From: Actinotignum schaalii FB123-CNA-2
GTDB taxonomy: Bacteria > Actinomycetota > Actinomycetes > Actinomycetales > Actinomycetaceae
DNA length: 64,000 nt
Assembly: GCF_000411135.1 (NCBI RefSeq)
Contig: NZ_KE150262.1
Span: forward strand, 238,419 to 302,418
Direction: 5' to 3'
Shown here: positions 15,924 through 25,403 of the stretch, one piece after another
Layout: each line of letters begins with the position of its first letter
How positions within the stretch are numbered: position 1 is the first letter of the stretch
Notes under the pieces: generated by a model
What the model was told of the DNA's origin: nothing
What the model saw: only the letters and a program-made list of their open reading frames with translations
Databases searched by the model: none
Program-made: the position numbers and the translations under genes

Positions 15924-17276
15924 ATGGTTGTACGCCACGAAATCCGCCCGCCTATTACCCGGCTTCCGGATGGGACCATCAAACAGATCAACCCGTTTTC
16001 CGGTACCGAAGTGTGGACCCAGCCGGGCCGCGCTAACCGGCCCCTCAAGGCGGAAGTTCCTATCGCGGAACCGCTGAGCGCGGATCACCCGGAAAACTTC
16101 TGTTCTTTCTGCGCGGATCGGGTGCTGGAAACACCACCGGAAAAGGCGCGCATCGTTGGCAACCCTGCCACGGGTGAAGCTCGGATCACCTATGATGCCC
16201 CGGTGGATTCCCTGGCGGACCCGTGGGATTTCCGGCGGGTTCCCAATCTTTTTGAGATTGTTCCTTTCCAGTACTGGACCACCAACTACCAGTATGAGCT
16301 CACCACCCGCCGCCAGGATGCTTTTGAGCGCTACACCTCGGATGCGGCCGGGCGGGCCCACGTGCTTTCCGTGGCGCATAACAAGGCCATTGCCTCGGGC
16401 ATGGATGAGGATGCCTGGAATGCGCTTCCGGAGCGGGAGCGCCTCTTGAGCGCGCTGCCGTTCTACGGGGGCGGGCATGACCTCATTATCGGGCGCCACC
16501 ACTATGTGCCCGGTTCCGATTCCACCGCGAATCGGGCCGGCTCGGGTACCCTCACCCCGGCTGAGCACTACTGGTACTTCCTGCTTACCGCGGATGCCAT
16601 GCGCGATCTGTACGAGCAGAACCGCTACGTCAAATACGTGCAGGTCTTCCAGAATTGGTTGCGGCCGGCCGGGGCCTCCTTCGAACACCTCCATAAGCAG
16701 CTGGTGTCCATTGATGAGCGCACCGTCAATCACCGCTACGAAGTGGACCGGGTGCGCGATAACCCCAATATTTTCAACGAGTACGGGGTGGATTACGCCG
16801 GCTACCACAATCTCGTTATCGCGGAGAACAAGTACGCGGTGGCCTACGCCGGGTTCGGGCATCGCTACCCCACCCTCGAAGTATGGTCGCGTTCGGAAGC
16901 CTCCCAACCCTTCGAGCACACCCGCCATGAATTGCGCGCCGTTTCGGATCTGGTGCATGCCATGCACGCGGCCACCGGCCCAGATATTCCCACGAATGAA
17001 GAATGGTACGCACCTTCGCGGGATATGGAAGTCGCGACCCCGTGGCGGGTGCTCCTCAAATGGCGCACCTCCACCCTCGCCGGTTTTGAAGGCGGCACCA
17101 AGATCTACGTCAATACCATTGACCCGTGGTCCTTGCGGGATCGGGTTGTTCCCCGCCTGCTGGAGCTGCGCGCCGAAGGCGCGATTGCTTCCACGATCAA
17201 TATCGCCACCGAATGCAGTTGCGAAGTCAATTCGCTGCGTTACGGAATGGGTGAATCAGGAGTGCGCGGCAGGTAG
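15924..17276 (+). CDS. DUF4921-family protein, GalT/HIT-like
   Basis: 450 residues. CSFC near residue 60 (PENFCSFCADRV) is a zinc-knuckle-like pair. FEHLHKQLVS (about residue 254) resembles the HxHxQ nucleotide-transfer motif of galactose-1-phosphate uridylyltransferases, with Lys in the last histidine region. The C-terminal part includes RVLLKWRTSTLAGFEGGTKIY and ECSCEVNSLRYGMGE. The combination matches the actinobacterial DUF4921 family as I know it. An HIT-type nucleotidyl transferase or hydrolase activity is inferred, not shown. Single gene with GAGGG before ATG 15924. Confidence 0.6.
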   Translation: MVVRHEIRPPITRLPDGTIKQINPFSGTEVWTQPGRANRPLKAEVPIAEPLSADHPENFCSFCADRVLETPPEKARIVGNPATGEARITYDAPVDSLADPWDFRRVPNLFEIVPFQYWTTNYQYELTTRRQDAFERYTSDAAGRAHVLSVAHNKAIASGMDEDAWNALPERERLLSALPFYGGGHDLIIGRHHYVPGSDSTANRAGSGTLTPAEHYWYFLLTADAMRDLYEQNRYVKYVQVFQNWLRPAGASFEHLHKQLVSIDERTVNHRYEVDRVRDNPNIFNEYGVDYAGYHNLVIAENKYAVAYAGFGHRYPTLEVWSRSEASQPFEHTRHELRAVSDLVHAMHAATGPDIPTNEEWYAPSRDMEVATPWRVLLKWRTSTLAGFEGGTKIYVNTIDPWSLRDRVVPRLLELRAEGAIASTINIATECSCEVNSLRYGMGESGVRGR

Positions 17277-17349
17277 TTCGGGCCGCGGCCGGAGCCATCT
17301 TCACTCGCGGCCGCACCCGCCCCGGCCTGGCGCGTAGAAAGGAGACCCC

Positions 17350-18231
17350 ATGTCTCAGATCGCTGAGACCGCCCTCGTTTTTGAGGGCGGCGGTATGCGC
17401 GCGAGCGCCACCGCCCCGGTGGTTATCAAGCTCATCGAGGCCGGCCTGGAGTTCCCGCATGTTTCAGGGATTTCGGCGGGTTCCAGCCACGTGGCGAATT
17501 ACCTCAGCCGCGACCCGCTTCGGGCCCGGCGTTCTTTCGTGGAATTTGGGGCGGATCCAAATATCGGGAGCTGGCGGACCTTCCTCAGCGGCAAAGGCGC
17601 TTTCAACTCGGATTATATTTACCTTCACACGTCGCGCCCGGGCCAAGCCCTTCCCTTTGATTTCGAGACTTTCCAGTCCACGCCCGGTGATTTCGATATC
17701 AGTGCTTTTCGTTTGAGCGACGGCGCAGCCGTGCACTGGCACCGCGGCGATATTAAGGTTCTTGACGACCTGTTGGTGCGGGTGCAGGCTTCCTCAACGA
17801 TGCCCGGCATTATGCCTTTCGTAACGCTCGACGGTGAGCTTTATGCCGACGGCGCGCTCGGGCCATCCGGGGGTATACCTATTGATGCTGCTGAGGCTGC
17901 TGGCTTCGAGCGCGCCGTCGTTATTATGACGAAACCGCGCGATTACGTGCGCCCAGCGCCTTCCCGAAAGGCAAGTGCGCTAATCCGCGCAGCTTTCCGC
18001 AAATACCCCCACCTCATTACCGCGCTGGAGGAACGCGCCGCGAAGTACAACGCCACCCGGGCTCATCTTTTCGATTTGGAAGCGCGGGGGCGGGCCTACC
18101 TCTACTTCCCGCGCCACCAGCTGACTTCCAACCGGGAAACCAATGTGGCGAAACTGGAAGCCTCTTTCGCGGCCGGGACCGCGCAGATCAACGAGGACTT
18201 CCCCGCGATCCTGCGCTTCCTCGGGCTCTAG
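17350..18231 (+). CDS. Patatin-like phospholipase (YjjU-like)
   Basis: 293 residues. The oxyanion-hole motif is FEGGGMRASATA at the N-terminus. GISAGSS is the GxSxG nucleophile elbow, and YADGALG holds the catalytic Asp. These form the Ser-Asp dyad of bacterial patatins that release fatty acids from phospholipids. The layout matches YjjU-type intracellular enzymes; no signal peptide. AAAGGAG precedes ATG 17350. It runs convergent to the thi operon, ending 22 bases from it. Confidence 0.85.
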   Translation: MSQIAETALVFEGGGMRASATAPVVIKLIEAGLEFPHVSGISAGSSHVANYLSRDPLRARRSFVEFGADPNIGSWRTFLSGKGAFNSDYIYLHTSRPGQALPFDFETFQSTPGDFDISAFRLSDGAAVHWHRGDIKVLDDLLVRVQASSTMPGIMPFVTLDGELYADGALGPSGGIPIDAAEAAGFERAVVIMTKPRDYVRPAPSRKASALIRAAFRKYPHLITALEERAAKYNATRAHLFDLEARGRAYLYFPRHQLTSNRETNVAKLEASFAAGTAQINEDFPAILRFLGL

Positions 18232-18253
18232 CTGCACTGTTCAGGAAGATTAG

Positions 18254-18895
18254 TTAACCTGCGGCAACCAGCCGCCCGCTATCCATGCGCACCACCCGGT
18301 CGGCAACGGTCGCCGCTTCGGCATCATTGTGGGTCACGTAGACCGCCGTCGTGCCGGACTTTTGCAGCACCCGGCGCAGGAATACCGCCAGGTCCTCCCG
18401 CAGGCGGGTATCGAGGGCGGAAAGCGGTTCGTCCAGGAGCAGCACCCGCGGGCGCGCCGCCAGGGAACGCGCCAGAGCCACCCGCTGGGCTTGCCCACCC
18501 GAAAGAGTCGTGACCGCCCGCTTGGCGTAACCGCTGAGTTCCACCAGCTCCAGCCAGCGCGCCACCTCCGCCTCTACCTCGGCGCGCGAACGGCCCTTCT
18601 CAATCCCGTAGGCAATATTTCCACCCACACTGCGATTCGGGAAAAGCTGCCCATCCTGAAAAACCATGCCCACCCCGCGCCGATGGGTGGGAACCGCCGT
18701 CATATCAGCGCCGTCGATCAGCACCTGCCCGCGCACCGCCTCCAGCCCGGCGATCCCGCGCAGCAGCGAGGATTTCCCCGAACCGGAGGCCCCCAGCAGC
18801 GCCACGGTCGTGCCCGACTCCACGCTAAGATTCACGCCGCGCACCGCCTCGAAACCGTCCGGGTAGCGCACCGACACGTCACGAAGTTCTAACAC
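18254..18895 (-). CDS. thiQ: Thiamine ABC transporter ATPase (ThiQ-like)
   Basis: 213 residues. Walker A GASGSGKSSLLRGIAGL, signature LSGGQAQRVALARSLAA, Walker B VLLLDEPLSALD and H-loop VYVTHND are all intact. The length of a bare nucleotide-binding domain fits ThiQ. It powers import of thiamine or its phosphates through the adjacent permease. Its start lies inside the 3' end of the permease gene (17-base overlap). The assignment rests on the operon order SBP-permease-ATPase behind a TPP riboswitch. Confidence 0.85.
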   Translation of the reverse strand: MLELRDVSVRYPDGFEAVRGVNLSVESGTTVALLGASGSGKSSLLRGIAGLEAVRGQVLIDGADMTAVPTHRRGVGMVFQDGQLFPNRSVGGNIAYGIEKGRSRAEVEAEVARWLELVELSGYAKRAVTTLSGGQAQRVALARSLAARPRVLLLDEPLSALDTRLREDLAVFLRRVLQKSGTTAVYVTHNDAEAATVADRVVRMDSGRLVAAG

Positions 18896-20564
18896 GAAGC
18901 TTTCCTTTCTGCTGCGTTAATAACGACGACGCAGCTCCGGCAGGGGCCGCCATTTCACTCAGCGCCATCAGCCCCCCGGTGACCGTACCGAGCACTACCG
19001 CCCCGGCCATCGCGGTCCCGTAATTTTCCGCCCCGGGCCTCCCCAAGAGCTGGCCGATCAGCACCGGAAGCGTGGTGGAATCACTGGTGGCCAGGAAGGA
19101 CGTGGCACCGTATTCCCCTAAGGAAATGGCCAGCCCGAAACCGGCTGCAACCGCGAGCGCCCGGGCGGCCAAGGGCAGATCGATACTTCTCCAGACCCGC
19201 CCCGGCCCGGCCCCCAGGGTGGCGGCAGCCTCGCGCAGGCGCGGGTCGATGGCCCGCACCACCGGGAGGATCACTCGGGCCACAAGGGGAAGGGCCACCA
19301 CCGCTTGGGCTACCGGCACGAGCAATTGCGCGGAAGGTACAAGCATCCGGATGGTGAGGAATAATCCGAAACCGACCGTCACCGCGGAAACACCCAGCGG
19401 CAGCAGGGCGATCCCTTCCGCGGCCGTGCTCACCGGCCGCGGCGGGGCCCACGGGGAGGCCAACGCGAAAGCGAGCAGCGCCCCGAGGAGTAGGGCAAGT
19501 GCGGCAGCGCTCAGTCCCGTCGTCAAGGAGTTCCGGAGTGCATCGGAAGCCGAGATCCCCGAGAATCCGGAAGAACCGATGAGATTTCGGTAGTTCTCCA
19601 GCGTCCAGGTGCCCGAACGCTGGAAGGATCGCGCCACCAGGGTGAGGAGCGGAGCCCCGATCAGGAAAATAACGGTAGCCGAGCTGATGAGCAGCGCCGG
19701 AATATCACTCGGGCCCACTTTCCTGCGGGCGGCCGGGCGCAGGCGCAGCGCCGCCGAAGTGCGCCGGGTGGCCCGGGCCGCCACCACGGTGGCAATCCCA
19801 ACGATCACCACTTGCAGCAGCGAAAGCACCGCCGCGGCCCGTAAATCAAGGAAGGTGGTGGTCTGCACCCAAATTTCAGTTTCGAGGGTACCGTAGCCGG
19901 GTGCGCCTAAGGTTTGGACGATTCCAAACGACGTCGAACAAAATAAAAAGACAATAGCCGCGCCGGAGGTAATAGCCGGGGCCAGTTCCAGAAGGGTGAC
20001 GGTACGGAAAGCCCGCCACGGGGAGGCGCCGAGGGTGCGAGCGGCCTCCGCGTGCGGGGGCAGCGCCGCCCACAGGGGCCCTACCGTCCGGGAAATCACC
20101 GCGGTATTGAAGAAAACCATGGCCGCGACCACCGCCCACGGGCTGGAATCCCAGCCGAGGAAACCGTAGGGGCCGTCGGCGCGCAGCAGCGCCCGGAACG
20201 CGGTACCCACCACGACGGTGGGGAGCACGAAAGGTACCACCACGAAGGCCCGCACCACCCGCACCCCGGGCAGTCGCAAGCGGTAGAGCACATAGGCGAG
20301 GGGAAGCCCCAGCACGACCGAGCAGGCGGTGCTGGCCGCCGCCATCCACAGGGTTTGCCCGGCGACTTTCCAGGTGCGCGGGCGGGTGAGCTCGGCGGCG
20401 AAACCCACGGTATCCACCCCGGCCGGGGTGACGAGCCCGCGCGCGAGCATCGCCACCACCGGCCACAGGAAGAACACCGCGAGGAAAAATAGCGGGACCG
20501 CGAGCGCGAGGGCAACCACCAGGGAAGCTCCGCGCGGGCGCGGGATACGAAATGCGTTACTCAC
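18879..20564 (-). CDS. thiP: Thiamine ABC transporter permease (ThiP-like)
   Basis: 561 residues, about twelve transmembrane helices in two homologous halves, as in ThiP and FbpB. Each half has an EAA-type loop contacting the ATPase: HAEAARTLGASPWRAFRTVTLLELAPA and LREAAATLGAGPGRVWRSIDLPLAA. The C-terminal end carries a dispersed word, TAACGACGACGC then AGCTCC (18923-18932), in a Ser/Gly/Ala tail. It overlaps the substrate-binding protein gene by four bases (ATGA), indicating coupled translation. Confidence 0.85.
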   Translation of the reverse strand: MSNAFRIPRPRGASLVVALALAVPLFFLAVFFLWPVVAMLARGLVTPAGVDTVGFAAELTRPRTWKVAGQTLWMAAASTACSVVLGLPLAYVLYRLRLPGVRVVRAFVVVPFVLPTVVVGTAFRALLRADGPYGFLGWDSSPWAVVAAMVFFNTAVISRTVGPLWAALPPHAEAARTLGASPWRAFRTVTLLELAPAITSGAAIVFLFCSTSFGIVQTLGAPGYGTLETEIWVQTTTFLDLRAAAVLSLLQVVIVGIATVVAARATRRTSAALRLRPAARRKVGPSDIPALLISSATVIFLIGAPLLTLVARSFQRSGTWTLENYRNLIGSSGFSGISASDALRNSLTTGLSAAALALLLGALLAFALASPWAPPRPVSTAAEGIALLPLGVSAVTVGFGLFLTIRMLVPSAQLLVPVAQAVVALPLVARVILPVVRAIDPRLREAAATLGAGPGRVWRSIDLPLAARALAVAAGFGLAISLGEYGATSFLATSDSTTLPVLIGQLLGRPGAENYGTAMAGAVVLGTVTGGLMALSEMAAPAGAASSLLTQQKGKLRVRTS

Positions 20565-21607
20565 ATTCCCGCGGTGTCACGCCAAGCACGGATCCATTCG
20601 GCGCGCTGGGCCCCCACTTCTTTAGCGTCCAGCACGATGGGATCCTTGATACGCGGGGCGTGCTGCTGCCAGCTCGCGGGCAGCTCCACATCGGCCACCG
20701 GGTACACGTACATCGACTCCGGGATAGCTTTCTGCACATCCTCGGAAAGCAGGAAATCGATAAAAGCCTGCGCGCCTTCCGGGTTCTCTGCCCCGCGCAG
20801 CACCCCGGCGTATTCCACCTGGCGTACGCAGGTCGATTCAATCACGCCGGTACGCCCGTTTTCAGCAGCCGGGGAGGAAGAATAGGAAACCACCAGCGGG
20901 TAGTTTCCCTTGCCTTCCGAACCGGAAAAATCAGTGTAGTAAGCATCCGTCCACGAGCCAGAAATGCGAGTTCCGGCCCCCAGTAGCTGACCCCACAGCT
21001 GGGAGAGCCCCTCCGTTCCCCCGGCAACGTGCGCGGTAGCAGCCAGGAAAGCCAGGCCGGGAGAGGAAAGAGCTGGGTTTTCCACCGCGAGCAGCCCGGC
21101 GTATTCGGGACGGGAAAGATCGGCGAAACTCAGGGGCGGAATCATATTTTTCTGGGTGAACCACTCGCGATCGTAATTCACGCAGACTTCGCCCTGATCG
21201 ATGGGATTGAGTTTCCCTTCCAGGGCGGGCACCCCCGCCGGAAGCTTCGGGGAAGAATAATCGGCGATAGTGTTACCGTCCAGCGCCTGGTAGGCGGTGT
21301 AGGTATCCACCCCGAACACCATATCCGCGCCGGGTTTGCCATCCGCCAGCACCAATTGGTTAACAACCTGGCCGGTATCCCCGGGGGCCGATTTCACGAT
21401 GGTGTACCCGGATTCTTTCTCGAAGCGGGCAATGAGCTCATCGGGTAGGTTGAATGATTCGTGGCTGACCACGCGAACTGTGGTGGGATGATCGCTCGCT
21501 GCCGGAGAGGCGGCGTCGTCGTTCTTTGAGCAGCCGGCCAGGGCCAGTGCCGCAACCATCGCGGCGGCCGCAAGTGCGCGGGCGCCGTGCCTATTTTTCT
21601 GGACCAT
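20561..21607 (-). CDS. thiB: Thiamine ABC transporter substrate-binding lipoprotein
   Basis: 348 residues. Lipoprotein signal peptide ending in LALAGC (Cys about 26). The mature N-terminus SKNDDAASPAAS is a linker that carries one dispersed word (21513-21522). The periplasmic-binding-protein fold follows: VVSHESFNLPDELIARFEKESGYTI, GADMVFGVDTYTAYQALDG and LPLVVSYSSSPAAE, typical of ThiB/FbpA-like proteins. It captures thiamine, TMP or TPP outside the membrane. First gene of thiBPQ, directly below the TPP riboswitch. Confidence 0.88.
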   Translation of the reverse strand: MVQKNRHGARALAAAAMVAALALAGCSKNDDAASPAASDHPTTVRVVSHESFNLPDELIARFEKESGYTIVKSAPGDTGQVVNQLVLADGKPGADMVFGVDTYTAYQALDGNTIADYSSPKLPAGVPALEGKLNPIDQGEVCVNYDREWFTQKNMIPPLSFADLSRPEYAGLLAVENPALSSPGLAFLAATAHVAGGTEGLSQLWGQLLGAGTRISGSWTDAYYTDFSGSEGKGNYPLVVSYSSSPAAENGRTGVIESTCVRQVEYAGVLRGAENPEGAQAFIDFLLSEDVQKAIPESMYVYPVADVELPASWQQHAPRIKDPIVLDAKEVGAQRAEWIRAWRDTAGM

Positions 21608-21654
21608 GCATCCTCCTCAGGATATAAGGAGGGTCTCCGCGGTGCGGAGGAGAG

Positions 21655-21750
21655 ATCTCGACTCCCTTCGCCGGTACTAACCGGAGCAGGTTCGAGGGTC
21701 TGCGTGCCGCGTGCCGGCCGCACTCTCAGCGCTGCTGCGCTCCCCTGTCG
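21655..21750 (-). ncRNA. TPP (THI-box) riboswitch
   Basis: The minus strand shows the THI-box elements in order: GGGGAGC (near 21745), GCTGAGAGTGCGG, then GACCCTCGAACCTG and CCGGTTAGTACCGGCGAAGGGA. Between it and thiB is a short inverted repeat, CTCCGC/GCGGAG (about 21634-21648), next to the GGAGG ribosome binding site. Control at translation initiation is therefore likely: TPP binding would shut off thiBPQ. Confidence 0.93.
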
Positions 21751-21868
21751 TGCCGCCCAGTCTAGTACGGAGGTCCCAGATTTTCACGCCTGCGGTCCCG
21801 CAGCGTATCGGTCCCGAGCCGGAACCGGATCGGCGCCGGGTCGGAACCGGATCGGCGCCGCGCGAATG

Positions 21869-22138
21869 TTAGGCCCGGGCGCGCGCCTGCGAATCGATCA
21901 CTTCACCCTTGCCGTACCATTTCGCGGCCTGGCGCTGGGTGAGCTGGGAAACAGCCGCGGCCACCCCGGCGGAAACCACCGCGAAAATCACCGCGTCCAC
22001 GAGCGGCGCGTTCGGGTCTTCCGAATCGGGAATCTCCCGCCCGGAAATACCCTTCCACACCACGTCCACGATTTTATTGGCGACGATCCCCGAGAGCACC
22101 CCAACACCCGCGCTCACAACTTTCCACCCGATATCCAT
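21869..22138 (-). CDS. DUF4235 small membrane protein
   Basis: 89 residues. Two hydrophobic segments: VVSAGVGVLSGIVANKIVDVVW and AVIFAVVSAGVAAAVSQL, the latter ending in TQRQAAKWYGK. This is the DUF4235 pattern, a short actinobacterial membrane protein of unknown function. Single gene between the TPP riboswitch and the mrp operon, ATG at 22138. A tandem 19-bp repeat, CGGAACCGGATCGGCGCCG (from 21820 and 21842), lies just past its stop. Confidence 0.8.
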   Translation of the reverse strand: MDIGWKVVSAGVGVLSGIVANKIVDVVWKGISGREIPDSEDPNAPLVDAVIFAVVSAGVAAAVSQLTQRQAAKWYGKGEVIDSQARARA

Positions 22139-22208
22139 AGCGTCCCTTTCTTCGCGCGGCGCGGCCCCGGCCAGATGCGGCCAGGAAGCCCGGCATCGCG
22201 CGCCATCA

Positions 22209-22613
22209 TTAGTGCGTGGAGGTGCTCCCCCGCGCGGAATTCTTGTCCTGTCCAGAACTATTATGACTCAGCCCACGCCCGAAGCGCAGGTCCTCGCGCA
22301 ATTCGTCCACGACCATGGCATCCGAATCGATACGGCCGGTACGGTACCCGGCGCGGGAAAGCATATGCGCGGAGATGGGCGAGGTGATGAGCTGGCAGCC
22401 GATCACGAGCAGCAGCGTCCACGTCATTGAGGGGTCACGCACCAGGCAGGCCGCGCCCAGGCAACCCATGATTAGGGAGAGGACCTGCGGTTTGGTGGCC
22501 ACGTGCAGGCGCGTCATGAGGTCCGGGTAGCGGAACATGCCGATGGCGGCCACGAAGGTGAGTGCGGCGCTGGCCAGCATGAGCGCGGCGCCGATAATAT
22601 CCCAGGGGCTCAC
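22209..22613 (-). CDS. mrpG: Na+/H+ antiporter subunit MrpG
   Basis: 134 residues from GTG 22613, the start that overlaps the mrpF stop as GTGA; the longer open frame upstream is just the shadow of mrpF. Three transmembrane helices: SPWDIIGAALMLASAALTF, then LMTRLHVATKPQVLSLIMG (family signature) and MTWTLLLVIGCQLITSPISAHML. A short charged cytoplasmic tail follows. Last gene of the mrp operon; MrpG is a small core subunit of the seven-subunit antiporter. Confidence 0.9.
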   Translation of the reverse strand: MSPWDIIGAALMLASAALTFVAAIGMFRYPDLMTRLHVATKPQVLSLIMGCLGAACLVRDPSMTWTLLLVIGCQLITSPISAHMLSRAGYRTGRIDSDAMVVDELREDLRFGRGLSHNSSGQDKNSARGSTSTH

Positions 22614-22993
22614 GGCCGGACTCCTTCCTGCTCGGTATCGCGGTCCGGATCGTGGGCGGGGCTTTCGTCTTCTTCTTCGTCGGTTGTTTCGTGTTCGTTC
22701 GCCTTTTCGAGGCGCCGCATTTCCTTCGGGTCGTTTTGGTCCACGGGCCGGATGAAGCGCGCCACGGCCACGGATCCGAGGAAACCAACAATGGCGACGA
22801 CGACGAATACCGCCAGCAAATCCGCTCGCCGGGTCACCGCCGCGAGCAGGCAGAGCGCCCCCACCATAATCGAAGTAATGACATCGAGTGCCCCCACTCG
22901 GTCGAGAACCGTGGGGCCTTTGACGATACGGACCGTGACCAGCAGCGCGGAGATAGTCAAGAGCACCCCGCAGATCACCATCACGATAATCAT
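22610..22993 (-). CDS. mrpF: Na+/H+ antiporter subunit MrpF
   Basis: 127 residues. Three helices typical of MrpF: IIVMVICGVLLTISALLVTV, then GPTVLDRVGALDVITSIMVG (the conserved DR-DV motif) and LLAVFVVVAIVGFLGSVAVA. A hydrophilic tail of about 40 residues, rich in Glu/Asp (NEHETTDEEEDESP), is longer than in most MrpF proteins. The gene overlaps mrpE by four bases (ATGA) and mrpG by four. Confidence 0.9.
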   Translation of the reverse strand: MIIVMVICGVLLTISALLVTVRIVKGPTVLDRVGALDVITSIMVGALCLLAAVTRRADLLAVFVVVAIVGFLGSVAVARFIRPVDQNDPKEMRRLEKANEHETTDEEEDESPAHDPDRDTEQEGVRP

Positions 22994-23625
22994 CGTTCAC
23001 CTCCGGAACTATCGGGAGCGAAGGGAACGGGCAGACGCCCGGCCTTCGGGCTGGACCCGGGCACGAAGCCAGCCTGCACCAGCTCACTGCGGGAGGCGAA
23101 AGCGCGCAGCACCCGCTCTTCCAAATCGAGTACCGATTGGTGCGCGGCGCTCACTCCCCCGGCCATGCCCACGTCAAATACGTGCACGTAGAGGGTACCC
23201 GTGGCGGCGTCGGTATCGATCACGAGCGAGCCGGGCACCAGGGTGGACATCCCGGCAGTTATCGCCAGGTAGGCATCGGAGTGGGAACGCAGCCGCACGC
23301 GGATCACCGCGCCGCGCGGGGTGGCGCGCCGCAGAATAAACCGGGCTTGCTGCCAGGAGGCATGCACGAGGTCGCGCACGAAAATCGCAACCAGCCGGAT
23401 CACACCCCAGATCCGGAAACGCCCGTCGAAAGACGCGGTGGGGAAAGGCGCCAGCTCGGTGACGAGAAGGGCGAGGGCAAAACCGGCCACAATATTGGCG
23501 GCGCTCACCTGCCCCCACAGCAGTACCCACACAATGGTCAGCCACACCAGCACCCCCAGGGAGGCGCTCGGAAAACGGCCTTCACGCCGGGTGACCAGGC
23601 GGATTGCTTCACTATCGCGACTCAT
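22990..23625 (-). CDS. mrpE: Na+/H+ antiporter subunit MrpE
   Basis: 211 residues. Two N-terminal helices (LGVLVWLTIVWVLLWGQVSA, then NIVAGFALALLVTELAPFP). The amphipathic cytoplasmic domain follows, with the family motif AGMSTLVPGSLVIDTDAATGTLYVHVFDV. MrpE is needed for assembly or full activity of the antiporter. Overlaps both neighbours (mrpD and mrpF) by four bases. Confidence 0.9.
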   Translation of the reverse strand: MSRDSEAIRLVTRREGRFPSASLGVLVWLTIVWVLLWGQVSAANIVAGFALALLVTELAPFPTASFDGRFRIWGVIRLVAIFVRDLVHASWQQARFILRRATPRGAVIRVRLRSHSDAYLAITAGMSTLVPGSLVIDTDAATGTLYVHVFDVGMAGGVSAAHQSVLDLEERVLRAFASRSELVQAGFVPGSSPKAGRLPVPFAPDSSGGER

Positions 23626-25403
23626 TGCTCACCTCCGGAAGCTGCGGGAAGGGGCGCGGGACCTTGCGCGGGAACCGATGTGAGACCCGCCGTGGGTACG
23701 GGCGCGGGCGTGTGGAACGACGGCGCACCACTTGGCACCGGTGCACCGGTCGGCACCAGAGTGGGAACCGGCGTGGGGCTCGGGGAGCGCAGCAGGCGCG
23801 GGCTCTCCTTCGGCTCGGGAGTTTGGGTAAAGGTGCCGGTATCCGGGGTGGAATCCTCGTGGGGCACCACGGTTTCTTCATCCACCTCCGGGGAGATCCC
23901 GGTACCGCGATCCCAGTCGGGAAGCACCGCGCTGATATAGGGGGTGCGGGCTTCCAGCTCGGCAGCGGCGCCGTCGGTAAAAGAGCGCAGCGGCGCGGCC
24001 GCGAAGGTAATACCGAGCATGACCGCGATAAGCCCGGAGGCGGAAATCACCATGCCGCTCGGGTAGGTGGTGGAGGGCAGCTCCGCCGGGGCTTCCTGCC
24101 AGAAAGCCATATTCCAAGCGCGGATCACGGCGTAGAGAGTGAGGAGCGAGGTGACCAGGCCGGCCGCGATGAGCACCCAGTCAATCACGGTGCCGCGCGC
24201 TGCACTTGCTTCCAGCAGCCCCACTTTGCCGAGGAATCCGGATAGCGGCGGAATACCGCCCAGGGAGAGCGCAGGGAGGAAATACAAAACCGCAACCATG
24301 GGGGCCGCTCGCATAATGGAGCCGAGCCGCACGAGCGACGTCGTTCCTGCCACCCAGCCGATCAGGCCCACCACCAAAAACAGCGCGGTCTGCACCACGA
24401 TATGGTGCACGGCGTAGAAAATCGTGGAGGAGAGCCCCGCTTCGGTGGAGATAGCGATACCCCAGATGAGGTAGCCAATATGACTGACCAGGGTGAAGGA
24501 CAGTAGACGCTTAATATTTTCCTGCGCGATCGCACCGAGGATACCGATGAGCATGGTGGCCACCGCGAAACCGGCGAGGATATCGTCCAGGCGCCCGCCC
24601 GGGAAAAGCAGCACCTGGGTGCGGATAATCGCGTACACGCCCACTTTGGTGAGCAGGCCGGCGAATACAGCCGTGACCGGGCCGGAGGCGGTCGGATAAG
24701 AGTCGGGCAGCCAGGCGGCCAGCGGGAAAATCGCGGCTTTCAACCCGAAAGCCACGAGGAAGAGGATCTGGAGGACCATGCGCATTCCCGGATCCACCTG
24801 CGGGAGTTTGACGGCCAGGTCGGCCAGGTTCACGCTGCCCACCGCGGCGTAGGTGAGGCCGAGCGCGGTGAGGAAGATGAGGGAAGACACCATGGAGACG
24901 ATCACGTAAACCGAGCCGGAGCGCATCCGTTCGGCCGTGCCACCCATGGTCAGGAGCACGAAGGAGGCGGCCAGGAGAATCTCAAAGCCCACGTACATAT
25001 TGAAAAGATCGCCGGTGAGGAACGCATCGGACACCCCGGCGGACAGAATCATAAAGGCCGGGTAGTACACCGAGGTGGGGGCGCCGCGTTCACCGTCTGC
25101 CACGCCCTGGAATACCGAGTACACCAGCACGATCAGGGTCACCGTGACCGAGGTGGTGAGCATAATGGTAGAGAGCCTGTCAGCCACCAGGGAAATGCCC
25201 ACGGGCGCCGCCCAGTTCCCCACGTCCAGGGTGATGGGACCGCGCGCGGAAACGAAAAGCAGAATGACCGCCACCACGAGGACGATGGACAGCATCCCCA
25301 CCGCGGTCCAGGCTTGCACGCGGCGCCGGCGCGGAACCGCCAGGAGCACACCGGCCGCCAGCAGGGGCAGCACGATGGGAACGGGGAGTAGCCAGGAAAT
25401 CAT
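23622..25403 (-). CDS. mrpD: Na+/H+ antiporter subunit MrpD
   Basis: 593 residues, about fourteen helices, homologous to the proton-pumping NuoM/NuoN subunits of complex I. Conserved parts are YVGFEILLAASFVLLTMGG (with the key membrane Glu), LVAFGLKAAIFPLAAWLPDSY (Lys of the proton path) and FTLVSHIGYLIWG. Oddly, about 105 residues at the C-terminus are a Pro/Thr/Ser-rich hydrophilic tail (SPTPVPTLVPTGAPVPSGAP) not found in standard MrpD. That tail carries the word ACGACGGCGC in plus orientation (23717-23726). It overlaps mrpC and mrpE by four bases each. Confidence 0.92.
   Translation of the reverse strand: MISWLLPVPIVLPLLAAGVLLAVPRRRRVQAWTAVGMLSIVLVVAVILLFVSARGPITLDVGNWAAPVGISLVADRLSTIMLTTSVTVTLIVLVYSVFQGVADGERGAPTSVYYPAFMILSAGVSDAFLTGDLFNMYVGFEILLAASFVLLTMGGTAERMRSGSVYVIVSMVSSLIFLTALGLTYAAVGSVNLADLAVKLPQVDPGMRMVLQILFLVAFGLKAAIFPLAAWLPDSYPTASGPVTAVFAGLLTKVGVYAIIRTQVLLFPGGRLDDILAGFAVATMLIGILGAIAQENIKRLLSFTLVSHIGYLIWGIAISTEAGLSSTIFYAVHHIVVQTALFLVVGLIGWVAGTTSLVRLGSIMRAAPMVAVLYFLPALSLGGIPPLSGFLGKVGLLEASAARGTVIDWVLIAAGLVTSLLTLYAVIRAWNMAFWQEAPAELPSTTYPSGMVISASGLIAVMLGITFAAAPLRSFTDGAAAELEARTPYISAVLPDWDRGTGISPEVDEETVVPHEDSTPDTGTFTQTPEPKESPRLLRSPSPTPVPTLVPTGAPVPSGAPSFHTPAPVPTAGLTSVPAQGPAPLPAASGGEQ

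Noticed and set aside
22614-23087. Upstream extension of mrpG
   Set aside because: The extended frame overlaps mrpF and mrpE completely and has Arg/Pro-rich shadow composition; GTG 22613 overlaps the mrpF stop as GTGA.
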